Positions 28,587 to 37,858 of a stretch of DNA of 64,000 bases are shown in pieces; positions within the stretch are counted from its first letter, which is position 1, and each line of letters starts with the position of its first letter. Made by a program: the position numbers and the translations under genes. This stretch comes from Isotricha intestinalis (taxonomy: Eukaryota; Ciliophora; Litostomatea; Vestibuliferida; Isotrichidae). The notes under the pieces were generated by a model. It was given only the letters and a program-made list of their open reading frames with translations. It was not told where the DNA came from and made no database searches. The DNA is taken from positions 1 to 64,000 of the forward strand of contig JAJJLU010003493.1 of the NCBI GenBank assembly GCA_023807065.1, given 5' to 3'.

Positions 28587-29198
28587 TTATTTTTTAATAC
28601 ACTTTTCCAAAATCTTTACAAATAATTTTTCACTTTGAGCACCTTCAATTAAGCTTCCATCACTAAATTTAAAAAAAGGAACTCCTCCAATTCCATAAAC
28701 ATCTTTAGCTTTAATATCTTCATCTATAACATCTTTTTCAAAAGAATAATTATTCCAATCATTTAAATTAAATTTATTAGCTACAACATTTAAATAACTT
28801 TCTAAACTAACATTTTCTCCTTTTTCATAAGTAGAATCAAATAAAAACTCTAATATTTCTTCACTTAAATTTTTTTGTTTCCCACATAAAATTAATTTAT
28901 GACTTAATAAAGTATTAGGCCAAATTTTCCAATTAGAAAAATTACATCCAATTATTTTTCCTTTTTCTCTTAAATCAATTGTCCATGAATCACTTCCCCA
29001 TCTTCTTTTATTATATTCTAAATAATCTTCTCCTTCTTTCTTTGTGTTTGGATCTATCATATATGGATGAATTGTTAATTCTATTTTACATAATGGATTT
29101 TTCTTTTTAAAGTTTATTATTGAATTTTTAAATGATTTGTGACCCACATAACACCATGGACATGCTATATCTGTCCATAAATCTACTTTTATACTCAT
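28587..29198 (-). CDS. DsbA/FrnE-like thioredoxin-fold oxidoreductase
   Basis: The product has 203 residues. It begins with VDLWTDIACPWCYVGHKSF, the active-site start of FrnE/2-hydroxychromene-2-carboxylate isomerase-type DsbA proteins, with a CPWC redox motif (C13, C16). The insertion domain contains the family phrase SHKLILCGKQ ('a..a......g'), and the C-terminal half has VYGIGGVPFFKF, the cis-proline loop ('v.GVP.fvi'). There is no signal peptide, so it is probably cytosolic, unlike secreted DsbA. Such proteins are more familiar in bacteria, but eukaryotic copies occur. Its start codon lies only 41 bp from that of the divergent DHHC gene. Confidence 0.85.
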   Translation of the reverse strand: MSIKVDLWTDIACPWCYVGHKSFKNSIINFKKKNPLCKIELTIHPYMIDPNTKKEGEDYLEYNKRRWGSDSWTIDLREKGKIIGCNFSNWKIWPNTLLSHKLILCGKQKNLSEEILEFLFDSTYEKGENVSLESYLNVVANKFNLNDWNNYSFEKDVIDEDIKAKDVYGIGGVPFFKFSDGSLIEGAQSEKLFVKILEKCIKK

Positions 29199-29239
29199 TT
29201 TTTTTATTTTTTTTTTGTTTTTTAATTTTTATTTAAATT

Positions 29240-30406
29240 ATGTTTGCTTTAATTTGCTTTTTTATTTTCTTTTTTCTTATTTATCTTTGCTTATGTGTTC
29301 CCAATTCTAAAGATTCTTTTTTAGGAATAATAAAAGTTTTTTTAACAAATATAATAGAACAATTATATTCTAAATTACCAAAATCATTACAAAGCATATT
29401 ATATTCTTCATATGATTATATAGCAAACAAACCAAATCCAATTGTTCAAATATTATATTTAATATTAGTAGCAGGAATATTTATATTTTATTACAAATTT
29501 GGAATATTAGTATTTTACCCTAATAAAAAAGTCCCATATTATACAATATATATAATATATATATTAGTAATATTATCATTATATTCCTTTTATCTAAGTT
29601 GTAAAAAAGGACCAGGAATAATAAACAAGAAAAATTATAAAATATTAAAATTAAAATATAACATTCCAACATTATATGGAGAAGATAAATTTGAATGTAA
29701 AAAATGTGGAATTCCAAAAATTCCAAGAAGTAAACATTGTATAATATGTAATTTATGTATTGAAAAATTTGACCATCATTGTATTTGGGTTAATCAATGT
29801 ATAGGAGCTAAAAATTATAGATTTTTCTTATCATTTCTATTTCTTCATTTTATATTAACTACTTATTCTTCTTCTTTAGGTTTTTATTTAATATATAATT
29901 ATACTATTGAAAAAAAATTATTTAAAGCTCATTTTTATAATCCAATTACAAATGAAGAAGTTAATTCTAGTTTGAAAATTATTTTTCAATATTTATTAAG
30001 TAATTTTTATGCTTTTATTGCTACTAATATTATGCTTATTGTTATTTCTATTACACTTTTTGCCTTTATATGTTTTCATTTAAATTTAATTAGATTAAAT
30101 TTTACTAATAGTGAAAGAAATAAACAAGTTAAAACTATTAGATATTTAAATTTAATTAAAGATACTCTTAAAAATATTTCAGAAAAAAAAAAATTTAAAC
30201 TTGAAATAAAAGAATTAAGTGCTGAGGAAATTAAAAAATATAAACGTATTTGTTTTTGTGAACCTGAATTTGATCTTGATTCTCTTGATGAAAATGAATT
30301 AAATACTTTTTATAATTTTACTTTACAAAGTATTATAATTTTTAGAAAAAATCCTTATTATAAAGGTTTTAAAAATGCTTTTAAAGATATGATTTTTGGA
30401 ATTTAA
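29240..30406 (+). CDS. DHHC palmitoyltransferase
   Basis: The product has 388 residues and is a multi-pass membrane S-acyltransferase. There is a hydrophobic N-terminal segment (1-21), two more (about 73-96 and 100-122), the DHHC cysteine-rich domain (about 150-200), then two membrane segments (about 198-220 and 252-282). The zinc-binding and active core is complete: CKKCGIPKIPRSKHCIICNLC, then FDHHCIWVNQCIGAKNYRFF with D178-H-H-C181 as the catalytic motif. A cytosolic tail of about 100 residues follows. The arrangement with a long first loop resembles ZDHHC4-type enzymes. CaaX-ending and possibly lipid-modified proteins are encoded nearby, but no functional link is shown. It converges with the USP gene (90 bp). 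Confidence 0.92.
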   Translation: MFALICFFIFFFLIYLCLCVPNSKDSFLGIIKVFLTNIIEQLYSKLPKSLQSILYSSYDYIANKPNPIVQILYLILVAGIFIFYYKFGILVFYPNKKVPYYTIYIIYILVILSLYSFYLSCKKGPGIINKKNYKILKLKYNIPTLYGEDKFECKKCGIPKIPRSKHCIICNLCIEKFDHHCIWVNQCIGAKNYRFFLSFLFLHFILTTYSSSLGFYLIYNYTIEKKLFKAHFYNPITNEEVNSSLKIIFQYLLSNFYAFIATNIMLIVISITLFAFICFHLNLIRLNFTNSERNKQVKTIRYLNLIKDTLKNISEKKKFKLEIKELSAEEIKKYKRICFCEPEFDLDSLDENELNTFYNFTLQSIIIFRKNPYYKGFKNAFKDMIFGI

Positions 30407-30496
30407 AAAATTATGGTTTTTTTATTTAAATTAAAAAATAAATTATATTTAAATATATATATAATTAATAAATAGTTTAAAAAAGTTTTTTTTAAT

Positions 30497-33400
30497 TTAA
30501 AAAATTGAACAGTCCTGTTCTTGATTATTTTTATTATCCTTATTTTTATTATTTATATTATTATTTTTATTCTCCTTATTTTTATTATTTATATTATTAT
30601 TTTTTTTATCATTGAAATTAAGTATAGTACTATAAGATTTATTATTAGAAAAAAAATTATTATCTTTGATGGTGTCATTTTTATTAATAACCTTTTTTTC
30701 ATTATTCTTTTTATTAAACAAATAATCTTGATTAAGATTAAGAACATTAGGAACTTTTTTAGTATTAATTATATCTTCTTCATCATAATCAAATTGGTCA
30801 TTAAATATTGTTTCTCCTGAAAAAGTTTTTTGAATTTCAGCAACCGTAGAAGAATTATCAGTTTCAATTTTATATATATTTTCTTCATTTCTAATATCTG
30901 ATTTTCCTAAAATTAATTTAACATCTTGACTAATTTTTTGATTATCAATTAATTCTAAACTTTTAGGAAATTGAACTTTTATTAAATTAGTATTACTAGT
31001 TCCAACAAAATAACCTTTTTGATCATTATAATTAATAGGTTCTCCGAATAATAAATCAGGATAAATAATTTTATTTTCTTTAATATTTTTATTTAAAAAT
31101 TTTTTATCTTCATTATAATTTAATTTTTTTAAAATAGATTGTAATAATTTAAAATACATTTTATCTTCAGGTTTGCATTGATTAATATAAAATAATATAT
31201 ACGCATTTTTATTAATTATTTTATCTTTATGACAAGAATTAAAAATAGAATCATCAAAATCAAACCATTGATTATCAATTTTAACATAAGAAGTATAATG
31301 ACCAGAATTTAAATTTCCAAAATGATTTATTACTGCATACAAATCAAATTTTTCATGATTTATTTCTAAATTTTCAAGAGGATATTTTATAAAAGTATTT
31401 ATTTTATTTCTATACATTGTTGCATATTTAAATCTCTTTAATGATATTATTAATACTTGAGGTAATTTATCAAATAAATAATTTTTTGTAAATTCTTGCT
31501 TTAATTTACAATAAGGACATGATAATTTATCTTCTAATTTTTCTTCTCTTAAAAATAAATTAAAACAATCTCTTAAATTATTTTCTATTTGAGAATTTTT
31601 TTCTAATTTATCATTTAAATTATCTTCTTCTTCTATTTTAATATCATATAAATTTTTTAAATTTTTTTCCATTAATTCATTATCTTTTAAATTTTTACAC
31701 CATTCAACGTGAATAATATTATTTAACTCTAATTCTAAAGGGCAATCATTCGGTTCTAAAATACATCCAGGACAAAATTTATACCAAGGACAAAAAGCAC
31801 ATTTTGTTTTTTCTTTATTTTTTAATTGAATAGTTATTCTTATTAAAAAAGGATAACATATTTTAGTATTTTCATTTTTTGATCTCCACCATATTTCATC
31901 ATCAGATTTATTTGATATAGATAAAAATTTTCTATATTTTTCCCAAATGTAATCATATAAATTTTGAGAAGTTAAATTATTTTCTGTATTATTTAATAAA
32001 ATGAAATCTGTGTAAAAATCTAATTTAAATATTTTAAATTTATCAAATAAATAAGGTTGATATAAAGAAGAATAATAATGACGGATTTCTAAAAGATATT
32101 CCATTTTTAAATTAATATTTTTAATTGAACTATATTTTTCATTTTGATAATATAACATTTTATTATCTAATGATAATATCTCATTTTTTTCTTTAATATT
32201 ATTTTTATCTTCATTATATATTTGATTAAAATTTTTAGGTTCTTGATTAATTGTATAATTAACTAAATTATATTCTGGATTAATTTTTATTTGTTTATTA
32301 TTATTATCATTCATTTTTTGATAATTAAATAAATTTTTCTTTAATTCATTAATTCCATTTGAATTTAAAACTTCATAAACATAAATTCTTGAATTTTCTT
32401 GTAAACAATCATCAACAATTAAATCTTGGCTAATTGGATTTATAGTTAATTTATAACTTCTTTGAACATTACAAATAATAAAACTAGTATAATTTTTAAT
32501 ATTTACTTTTTGAATATTATTATTCTTTAAATTAATATCATTACTTTCATTTTTATCATATTCCAATTCTAAACTTTTAATTTTTCTCAATTTATTAATT
32601 AAAGTAATAACTTTATCATTTTTATTTAAAGTAATTTTAACTTTTGCAGGAATGAAATTATAAATATTATAATATTGCATTTCAATTTTTTTTTGTTTTT
32701 CTTCTTCTTTTCTTCTAATTTTTTCTAATTCTTTTTCTTGTTCTTTATTATTATTATTTTTAAAAACATTTCCTACAAAAACAGAACGGAATTTTGCTTT
32801 TTTAAAATCATTATTAGAAATAAACTCATAATCTTCATTATTTTGTTTTTCTTTAAACAAATCATTAGTTAATTTATTTAAAGCAAAAGTTTTTAAATTT
32901 TCAATTTTTGATTTATCCTTATTTTCATTATTAAATAATTGAAAATCTTCATTCACTTCATCATAATAAAGTTTATAACAAAAAGGTAATCTAATTAAAA
33001 CAACTTCAACATCAATAAATTTACTTAAAGGAATAGGTAAATATAAATTAGTATTTGTTTCAAAAGAAATTTTTTCTTTTTTGCATTGTTGACAAGTTAA
33101 AATAGATTTTAATTGAAAAGAAAAAATAGAATTAATAAAACTTGTTCCTCTTCTAATTGAATTACTCCAATAAATATTACTTAACTCTTCACTTGAATTT
33201 ATTTGAGAAATATTATCTTCTGGATTTGGAATATAAATTTTTTCATTTTTTAAATTTAATTCTTCATGTAATTCATCTAAAACAAAATTTAAAAATTCAT
33301 TTGCATCTTGTTGTTCAAAAGAATTAAAGTCTTTTCTTATTTTACCTAATATATTTTTTACATTTTTTGGGTTTATAATATTATTTGTTTCATCTTTTGC

Positions 33401-35650
33401 TTTTAACCATCTATGTTTTATTATTTCTGAAAAAATATCTATAAATTCTCCTTTATTACTATTTTTATTTTTTCTATTTATGAAAAATATTATTTTTTCA
33501 TTTAATATTAAATCTTTTAATATTGGAAGATTTATTAAACATTGTAAAACTGAATTTAAATAACATGTGTTTCCTATATTTGATAATCCTATTGGTGATG
33601 ATTTAAATGTTTTTTCTTCATTTTTATCTTTTTCTTCTTTTTTATTTATTTCTTTTTTTTTTTCTTCTTCTTCTTTTTTTTTTTCTTCTTCCTTTTTTAT
33701 TTCTTCTTCTTCTTCTTTATGATTTTTTATATATTCTTCATTTTCTCTTTCTTTCATTTGCTCTAAAAAAGTCACATCTTTATTAAATTTACTATTAATA
33801 ATTAAAATACAAACATTTTTTATTTTTTTAAATTCAAAAGATTTATTTGTATAATTAGCATCAAATTTTTCTCCATTGAAATAAACAACTTGAGGTTCTT
33901 TTAAATTTTTAATTGGTCCTTGAACATCATTTAAAACAGTATTAATAATTTTTTTTCTAGAATAATATCGGGATCTTTTAGAATCAGTTATATTTTCATA
34001 ATACTCTTTAAGTAAATCAATAATATCTTGAAGAGTAACAAATTTATATTTTTGAGTTTTTTTCAAAAAATAATAAATTTCACTAGCAGTAAAAATTAAA
34101 GTATGAATAGGATAAAATTCAACTTCTAAATATTTATCTTCGACTATATTAATTAAACTTTTTCCTCCTGGATGATAAATATGTTCATTATCACATTCAA
34201 TTTCATCTTCTTTGTATTCTATTTTTTCTAATATTATATCATTTCCAATAGATAAAAACCATCTTTTAAACAGTTGATATAATGAATTTGGTAATACAAA
34301 AAAATCTTGTTCATATATTAAATTTGGTTTTAATCTTCCTTTAATATTTGGATTTGATATTAAATTTAAATTCATTTTTGGTTTTTTTTCATTTATATTA
34401 TTATTATCTAAATACTCAATTAATTGTAATTTAAAGTCATAATTTATTGCATAAAATCTACTTTCTGTTTTTAATTGTTCTTTACAAAATTCATCGAAAT
34501 TTTTATTATCTTTTAAAAAAAATTTAATTACTTTTTTTATTATTTGAGATTCATAAGGTTTTTGTTCAAAAACAATAAAAGGAATTAAATTTATGTTTTC
34601 AAAATAAAATGGTATTTTACGAATAAATTCAGTTAATGAATTTGTTTGTTTTGAGTTTTTAAAAAGATTTAAATATTCTTCTTTAGATAATGAATTTTTT
34701 TGAATTGAATTATCTAAAAGAATTTCATTTAAATTTTTTATTTCTTTATTTGGGAATGATAACAATTCAAATGATAATTCTCCTTTTTCATCTTCTTTTT
34801 TAGCTAAGCAAATTTTATATAATAAATGTATAAGAGTATAAATATCAATTTTGTTTTTTAAAGTCTTTTTTTTCAAATAATTGATTAATACTTTTATGAA
34901 GATATCATCAATTTCCACTTCTTGAAAAATTTTTTCAATTTCTTCATAAGAATATTCACTTTTACATTTATTTTTTAAATTAACTAAATAAATATCTTTA
35001 ATAATATCTTTAACTAAATTTGTATTGTGTTTCAATTTAACACAATCACAATAACTATTATATTTCTTATTAAAATCTTTGTATTGTGAAGAAGGCAATG
35101 ATTCTATAACTGAAAAATAATCAAATTCTTTTATTATTTTTTTCCCCATATTTTCAAATTCTTCTTTATAAATTATATCTATTTCTTTTTTTTCATTTCT
35201 TTCTTTTTTTATTTTCTGAAATAATTTATTTGAAAAATATTCTACAAATGTTTTTGTTTTATCATTTTTATGGATTAGTGGAAAATATAATATAACATTT
35301 TGTTTATATAACATTAATTTTATTTCATTATTTGAATTAAATAATAATTGAGAAATAAAACCTAATTTATATTCATTTGAATTAATACCATTAATTTTAA
35401 ATAAAGTATAAAAAAATTTTAAATCAGAAAAAGACATTTTATTATTATCAGAAAAAAAGGCAAAAATTTTTTCAGCTAAATTCCTATCATCAGTTCTTAT
35501 AATTTCATCCCAAAAATATCTAAATGAAATATTTCCATCTGAATTTCTTGAATACATATAATAACTTTCTAAATTTGGATTATTGTTTTCTACATATTCA
35601 TTTATTATTGAACTTGGAATTATACTTTCTGAACCTAAAAAATTACCCAT
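30497..35650 (-). CDS. USP32-like ubiquitin-specific protease with CaaX terminus
   Basis: The product has 1717 residues. The order resembles USP32. An MGNFLGS start (possible N-myristoylation) is followed by degenerate EF-hand-like segments (about 38-110). A DUSP-like domain (about 450-545) includes FVLPNSLYQLFKRWF and HPGGKSL. The peptidase C19 domain starts at GLSNIGNTCYLNSVLQCL. Catalytic Cys696 (Cys box) and His1451 (SGHYTSY) are present, with WFDFDDS downstream supplying the Asp (about 1466). The catalytic domain carries a large insert (about 920-1330) and zinc-type CxxC pairs (CQQCKK; CPYCKLKQ). The protein ends CSIF, a CaaX box; human USP32 also ends in a prenylation box. It should be an active, membrane-associated deubiquitinase. 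Acidic Lys/Glu tracts at about 640-685 precede the Cys box. Confidence 0.88.
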   Translation of the reverse strand: MGNFLGSESIIPSSIINEYVENNNPNLESYYMYSRNSDGNISFRYFWDEIIRTDDRNLAEKIFAFFSDNNKMSFSDLKFFYTLFKINGINSNEYKLGFISQLLFNSNNEIKLMLYKQNVILYFPLIHKNDKTKTFVEYFSNKLFQKIKKERNEKKEIDIIYKEEFENMGKKIIKEFDYFSVIESLPSSQYKDFNKKYNSYCDCVKLKHNTNLVKDIIKDIYLVNLKNKCKSEYSYEEIEKIFQEVEIDDIFIKVLINYLKKKTLKNKIDIYTLIHLLYKICLAKKEDEKGELSFELLSFPNKEIKNLNEILLDNSIQKNSLSKEEYLNLFKNSKQTNSLTEFIRKIPFYFENINLIPFIVFEQKPYESQIIKKVIKFFLKDNKNFDEFCKEQLKTESRFYAINYDFKLQLIEYLDNNNINEKKPKMNLNLISNPNIKGRLKPNLIYEQDFFVLPNSLYQLFKRWFLSIGNDIILEKIEYKEDEIECDNEHIYHPGGKSLINIVEDKYLEVEFYPIHTLIFTASEIYYFLKKTQKYKFVTLQDIIDLLKEYYENITDSKRSRYYSRKKIINTVLNDVQGPIKNLKEPQVVYFNGEKFDANYTNKSFEFKKIKNVCILIINSKFNKDVTFLEQMKERENEEYIKNHKEEEEEIKKEEEKKKEEEEKKKEINKKEEKDKNEEKTFKSSPIGLSNIGNTCYLNSVLQCLINLPILKDLILNEKIIFFINRKNKNSNKGEFIDIFSEIIKHRWLKAKDETNNIINPKNVKNILGKIRKDFNSFEQQDANEFLNFVLDELHEELNLKNEKIYIPNPEDNISQINSSEELSNIYWSNSIRRGTSFINSIFSFQLKSILTCQQCKKEKISFETNTNLYLPIPLSKFIDVEVVLIRLPFCYKLYYDEVNEDFQLFNNENKDKSKIENLKTFALNKLTNDLFKEKQNNEDYEFISNNDFKKAKFRSVFVGNVFKNNNNKEQEKELEKIRRKEEEKQKKIEMQYYNIYNFIPAKVKITLNKNDKVITLINKLRKIKSLELEYDKNESNDINLKNNNIQKVNIKNYTSFIICNVQRSYKLTINPISQDLIVDDCLQENSRIYVYEVLNSNGINELKKNLFNYQKMNDNNNKQIKINPEYNLVNYTINQEPKNFNQIYNEDKNNIKEKNEILSLDNKMLYYQNEKYSSIKNINLKMEYLLEIRHYYSSLYQPYLFDKFKIFKLDFYTDFILLNNTENNLTSQNLYDYIWEKYRKFLSISNKSDDEIWWRSKNENTKICYPFLIRITIQLKNKEKTKCAFCPWYKFCPGCILEPNDCPLELELNNIIHVEWCKNLKDNELMEKNLKNLYDIKIEEEDNLNDKLEKNSQIENNLRDCFNLFLREEKLEDKLSCPYCKLKQEFTKNYLFDKLPQVLIISLKRFKYATMYRNKINTFIKYPLENLEINHEKFDLYAVINHFGNLNSGHYTSYVKIDNQWFDFDDSIFNSCHKDKIINKNAYILFYINQCKPEDKMYFKLLQSILKKLNYNEDKKFLNKNIKENKIIYPDLLFGEPINYNDQKGYFVGTSNTNLIKVQFPKSLELIDNQKISQDVKLILGKSDIRNEENIYKIETDNSSTVAEIQKTFSGETIFNDQFDYDEEDIINTKKVPNVLNLNQDYLFNKKNNEKKVINKNDTIKDNNFFSNNKSYSTILNFNDKKNNNINNKNKENKNNNINNKNKDNKNNQEQDCSIF

Positions 35651-36111
35651 TAAAAATAATTAATAATTTTATTCAAATATTCTTTTTTTATTTGATTTGT
35701 TAAAAAAATAATTCTCTAAAATTTATATTTATGAATAAATAATTACATAACTTTATTAATTAATAACATTTTTTAAAAATATTTTAAACCTATTAATTTA
35801 AAAAAAGACTTTTGTTTATTTTGAATAATATATCATTTAAAAAAAACTTAATTTAATTTATTTCTTTTTAAAAGATTAAAAAATATTTTTTAATTTATTT
35901 TTTTATAGAAAAAAATTTATTAAGCCTTTTTTTAAATTTCATATTTAAAAAACAAAATAAAAAATATTCAATTATTAAATAAAATATTCTCTTCAAAAAG
36001 GTATTTATCCAATTTAAAAATTTAATTGTATTGCTATAAAAAACATTTAATTTTTCCTTATAAATATTAAGTTATTGAATATATAATAAATAGTATCAAA
36101 AAAATTAAAAA
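35651..36111. other. Intergenic, no feature seen
   Basis: This is a 461-bp A/T-rich divergent gap between the USP gene and the small Cys/His gene. Homopolymer A and T runs only; no ORF, RNA box or strong inverted repeat was found by eye. It is presumably the promoter region for both genes. Confidence 0.4.
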
Positions 36112-36498
36112 ATGATTCCAGAGAAAAATATATCAGATAATAATATAAGAATTGAAATAGATAGAAAAATTGAAACAAAGAATATAAAAGAAAAAGAAAT
36201 GGAAGTGAATAATAATATATATAATAAAAAATTTATGTGTAATCATGGTTGTCATCATATTTTTAAATCAATGAGACAAAAATTACTTCATCATGATAAA
36301 CTTGATGATTTATGTCATAATGAAAAAATGAATATTTTAATACTTTTAGAACAATTTAATATTTGTATTAATAAAATTTTACCTGATGAAGAAAAAGAAA
36401 AATATAAGGAATATATCTTATTAATTAAAAATTATCAAAAATCAAAAAATAAAATGAGAGATAAAGCACAATTCGAAGCTCTTGTACATATTAAATAA
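36112..36498 (+). CDS. Small Cys/His-rich protein, unknown
   Basis: The product has 128 residues. A single possible zinc site lies at about residues 43-74: C-N-H-G-C followed by H-H, then H-H and C-H (FMCNHGCHHIF ... LLHHDKLDDLCHN). This resembles a C2H2-type or treble-clef finger but the spacing does not match a family I know. The N-terminus is charged and disordered; the C-terminus is helical and basic. The ATG is the first in frame and the context is non-repetitive, so I think the gene is real. Possible roles (nucleic-acid or protein binding) are not established. Confidence 0.5.
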   Translation: MIPEKNISDNNIRIEIDRKIETKNIKEKEMEVNNNIYNKKFMCNHGCHHIFKSMRQKLLHHDKLDDLCHNEKMNILILLEQFNICINKILPDEEKEKYKEYILLIKNYQKSKNKMRDKAQFEALVHIK

Positions 36499-37039
36499 TT
36501 ATTAGTTTTTATTAGTTAAATTTGCTGTTTGCATATTTTTTTCTTTAAAAACTAGGTGTTTTATTTTTTGTATATTATACTGAATTAAACATCATATTAT
36601 TTTATGATATTTTATATAACTTTTAATTTTTATATTATTTGTTTATTTTTATAAATAAAGACTAATTTCTTTAAGAATTTGGTTATTCTACATTTTTTAT
36701 TTAATAAAAATAGTTTCATTTTTTTGATTTTATATATAAATAATTTTATAAAGATTTAATTTAATTATTTATATTTATTTATATTTATTTACCTTTAATT
36801 TTTTTTTTAATTAAGTTAACAGATTTTCCTTGTATTATTCCAAATAATTATTTTTATTTTTTTTGTCTAAAAATAATATAACCTACCCAAAACAAGCAAA
36901 CAAAAAACGAATAAATAAATAAGAAATAAGTAAATTAAATAAAGAATCAAACAATAAATAAAAAAAGAATTTAGAAAAAATAAAATAATAAATATATAAA
37001 TATTGATAACATATTATTAATAAAAATTTAATTTTTTAA
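36499..37039. other. Intergenic, no feature seen
   Basis: These 541 bp separate two plus-strand genes. The 5' part has slightly more G than the surroundings (36500-36560); the 3' part is A-rich. I found no ORF, tRNA box or C/D boxes. It presumably contains the 3' end of the small Cys/His gene and the promoter of the GTPase-like gene. Confidence 0.4.
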
Positions 37040-37660
37040 ATGTCTCAAGAATCAAAAAACAAAGATAAATTTCCAAGAAAATTAGTAAAAATAATATCAT
37101 TTTCAACAAATCATGAAGGTTTAAGTCCTCAAAATATAATATCAAATTATTTATCAGCATTAAACATTCAAAACGTTCCTTTAAATAAGCCGTTGGTAGA
37201 ATATGAAAGAGAAATTCATTTTATGAATATTCATATTAAATTTTTATGTTTAGAACTTTTAGTTGATGATGAAGTTGATCAAAAACAATTTGTTACTTTA
37301 TGTGGAAAAGCACAAACTTTTATGTTTTTCATTGATTTAGAATATGATAAATCTTTTTATAATTTAGAATCTATTATTGATTTCATAAGAAATAAAATTG
37401 ATCCTGATTTCAAAATTTTTATTTATGGTGTTTATAAAGATAAAAGTAATATTCAATCTAATCTTAACGAAAAAAAATTAGAAAATTATCTTGATTCACA
37501 AAGAATTTTCTTCCATTATAGTGAAGTTGATTTAAATGATATAGAAACTTTAATTAAAATTTTCGATAGTGTTGCTATGGAAGGTATTAATAATATGTCT
37601 GAAAATCCTACTAATAATGTTGATGATGGACAAAGTAGTTCTAAATGCAATATTCTATAA
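37040..37660 (+). CDS. Degenerate small-GTPase-like protein with CaaX end
   Basis: The product has 206 residues. The alternating strand-helix pattern and phrases such as AQTFMFFIDLEYDKSFYNLESIIDFI and FKIFIYGVYKDKSN match the second half of Ras/Rag-type GTPases (strand 4, switch-distal helix, strand 5 at the NKxD position). The nucleotide motifs are missing: no GxxxxGK[ST] P-loop (the equivalent reads SFSTNHEGLS), no DxxG and no NKxD. The protein ends SSKCNIL, a CaaX box with final Leu that favours geranylgeranylation. It may be a membrane-anchored pseudo-GTPase; similarity to RagC-type proteins is only suggestive. Coding status is secure and the family call is moderate. Confidence 0.5.
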   Translation: MSQESKNKDKFPRKLVKIISFSTNHEGLSPQNIISNYLSALNIQNVPLNKPLVEYEREIHFMNIHIKFLCLELLVDDEVDQKQFVTLCGKAQTFMFFIDLEYDKSFYNLESIIDFIRNKIDPDFKIFIYGVYKDKSNIQSNLNEKKLENYLDSQRIFFHYSEVDLNDIETLIKIFDSVAMEGINNMSENPTNNVDDGQSSSKCNIL

Positions 37661-37858
37661 ATTTTTAATTAGTTGAAATAAAAATTAAATTTTTATTTAT
37701 AATTAATAAAAGGTAATTTAAGTATTTTTTTTTTTGGAAAATTTTTTTTTTGTTTATTTTTTTGTTTTGATTTCCCAAATATTTTTTTTGTTCATATTTT
37801 ATTAAAATATATATTTTAAAATCCCAAAAAAAATTATTTACATTATAATATTTTTTAT

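Noticed and set aside
28587..29198. Bacterial contamination suggested by the DsbA-like gene
   Set aside because: Base composition, codon use and tight spacing to eukaryotic genes on both sides match the rest of the window.
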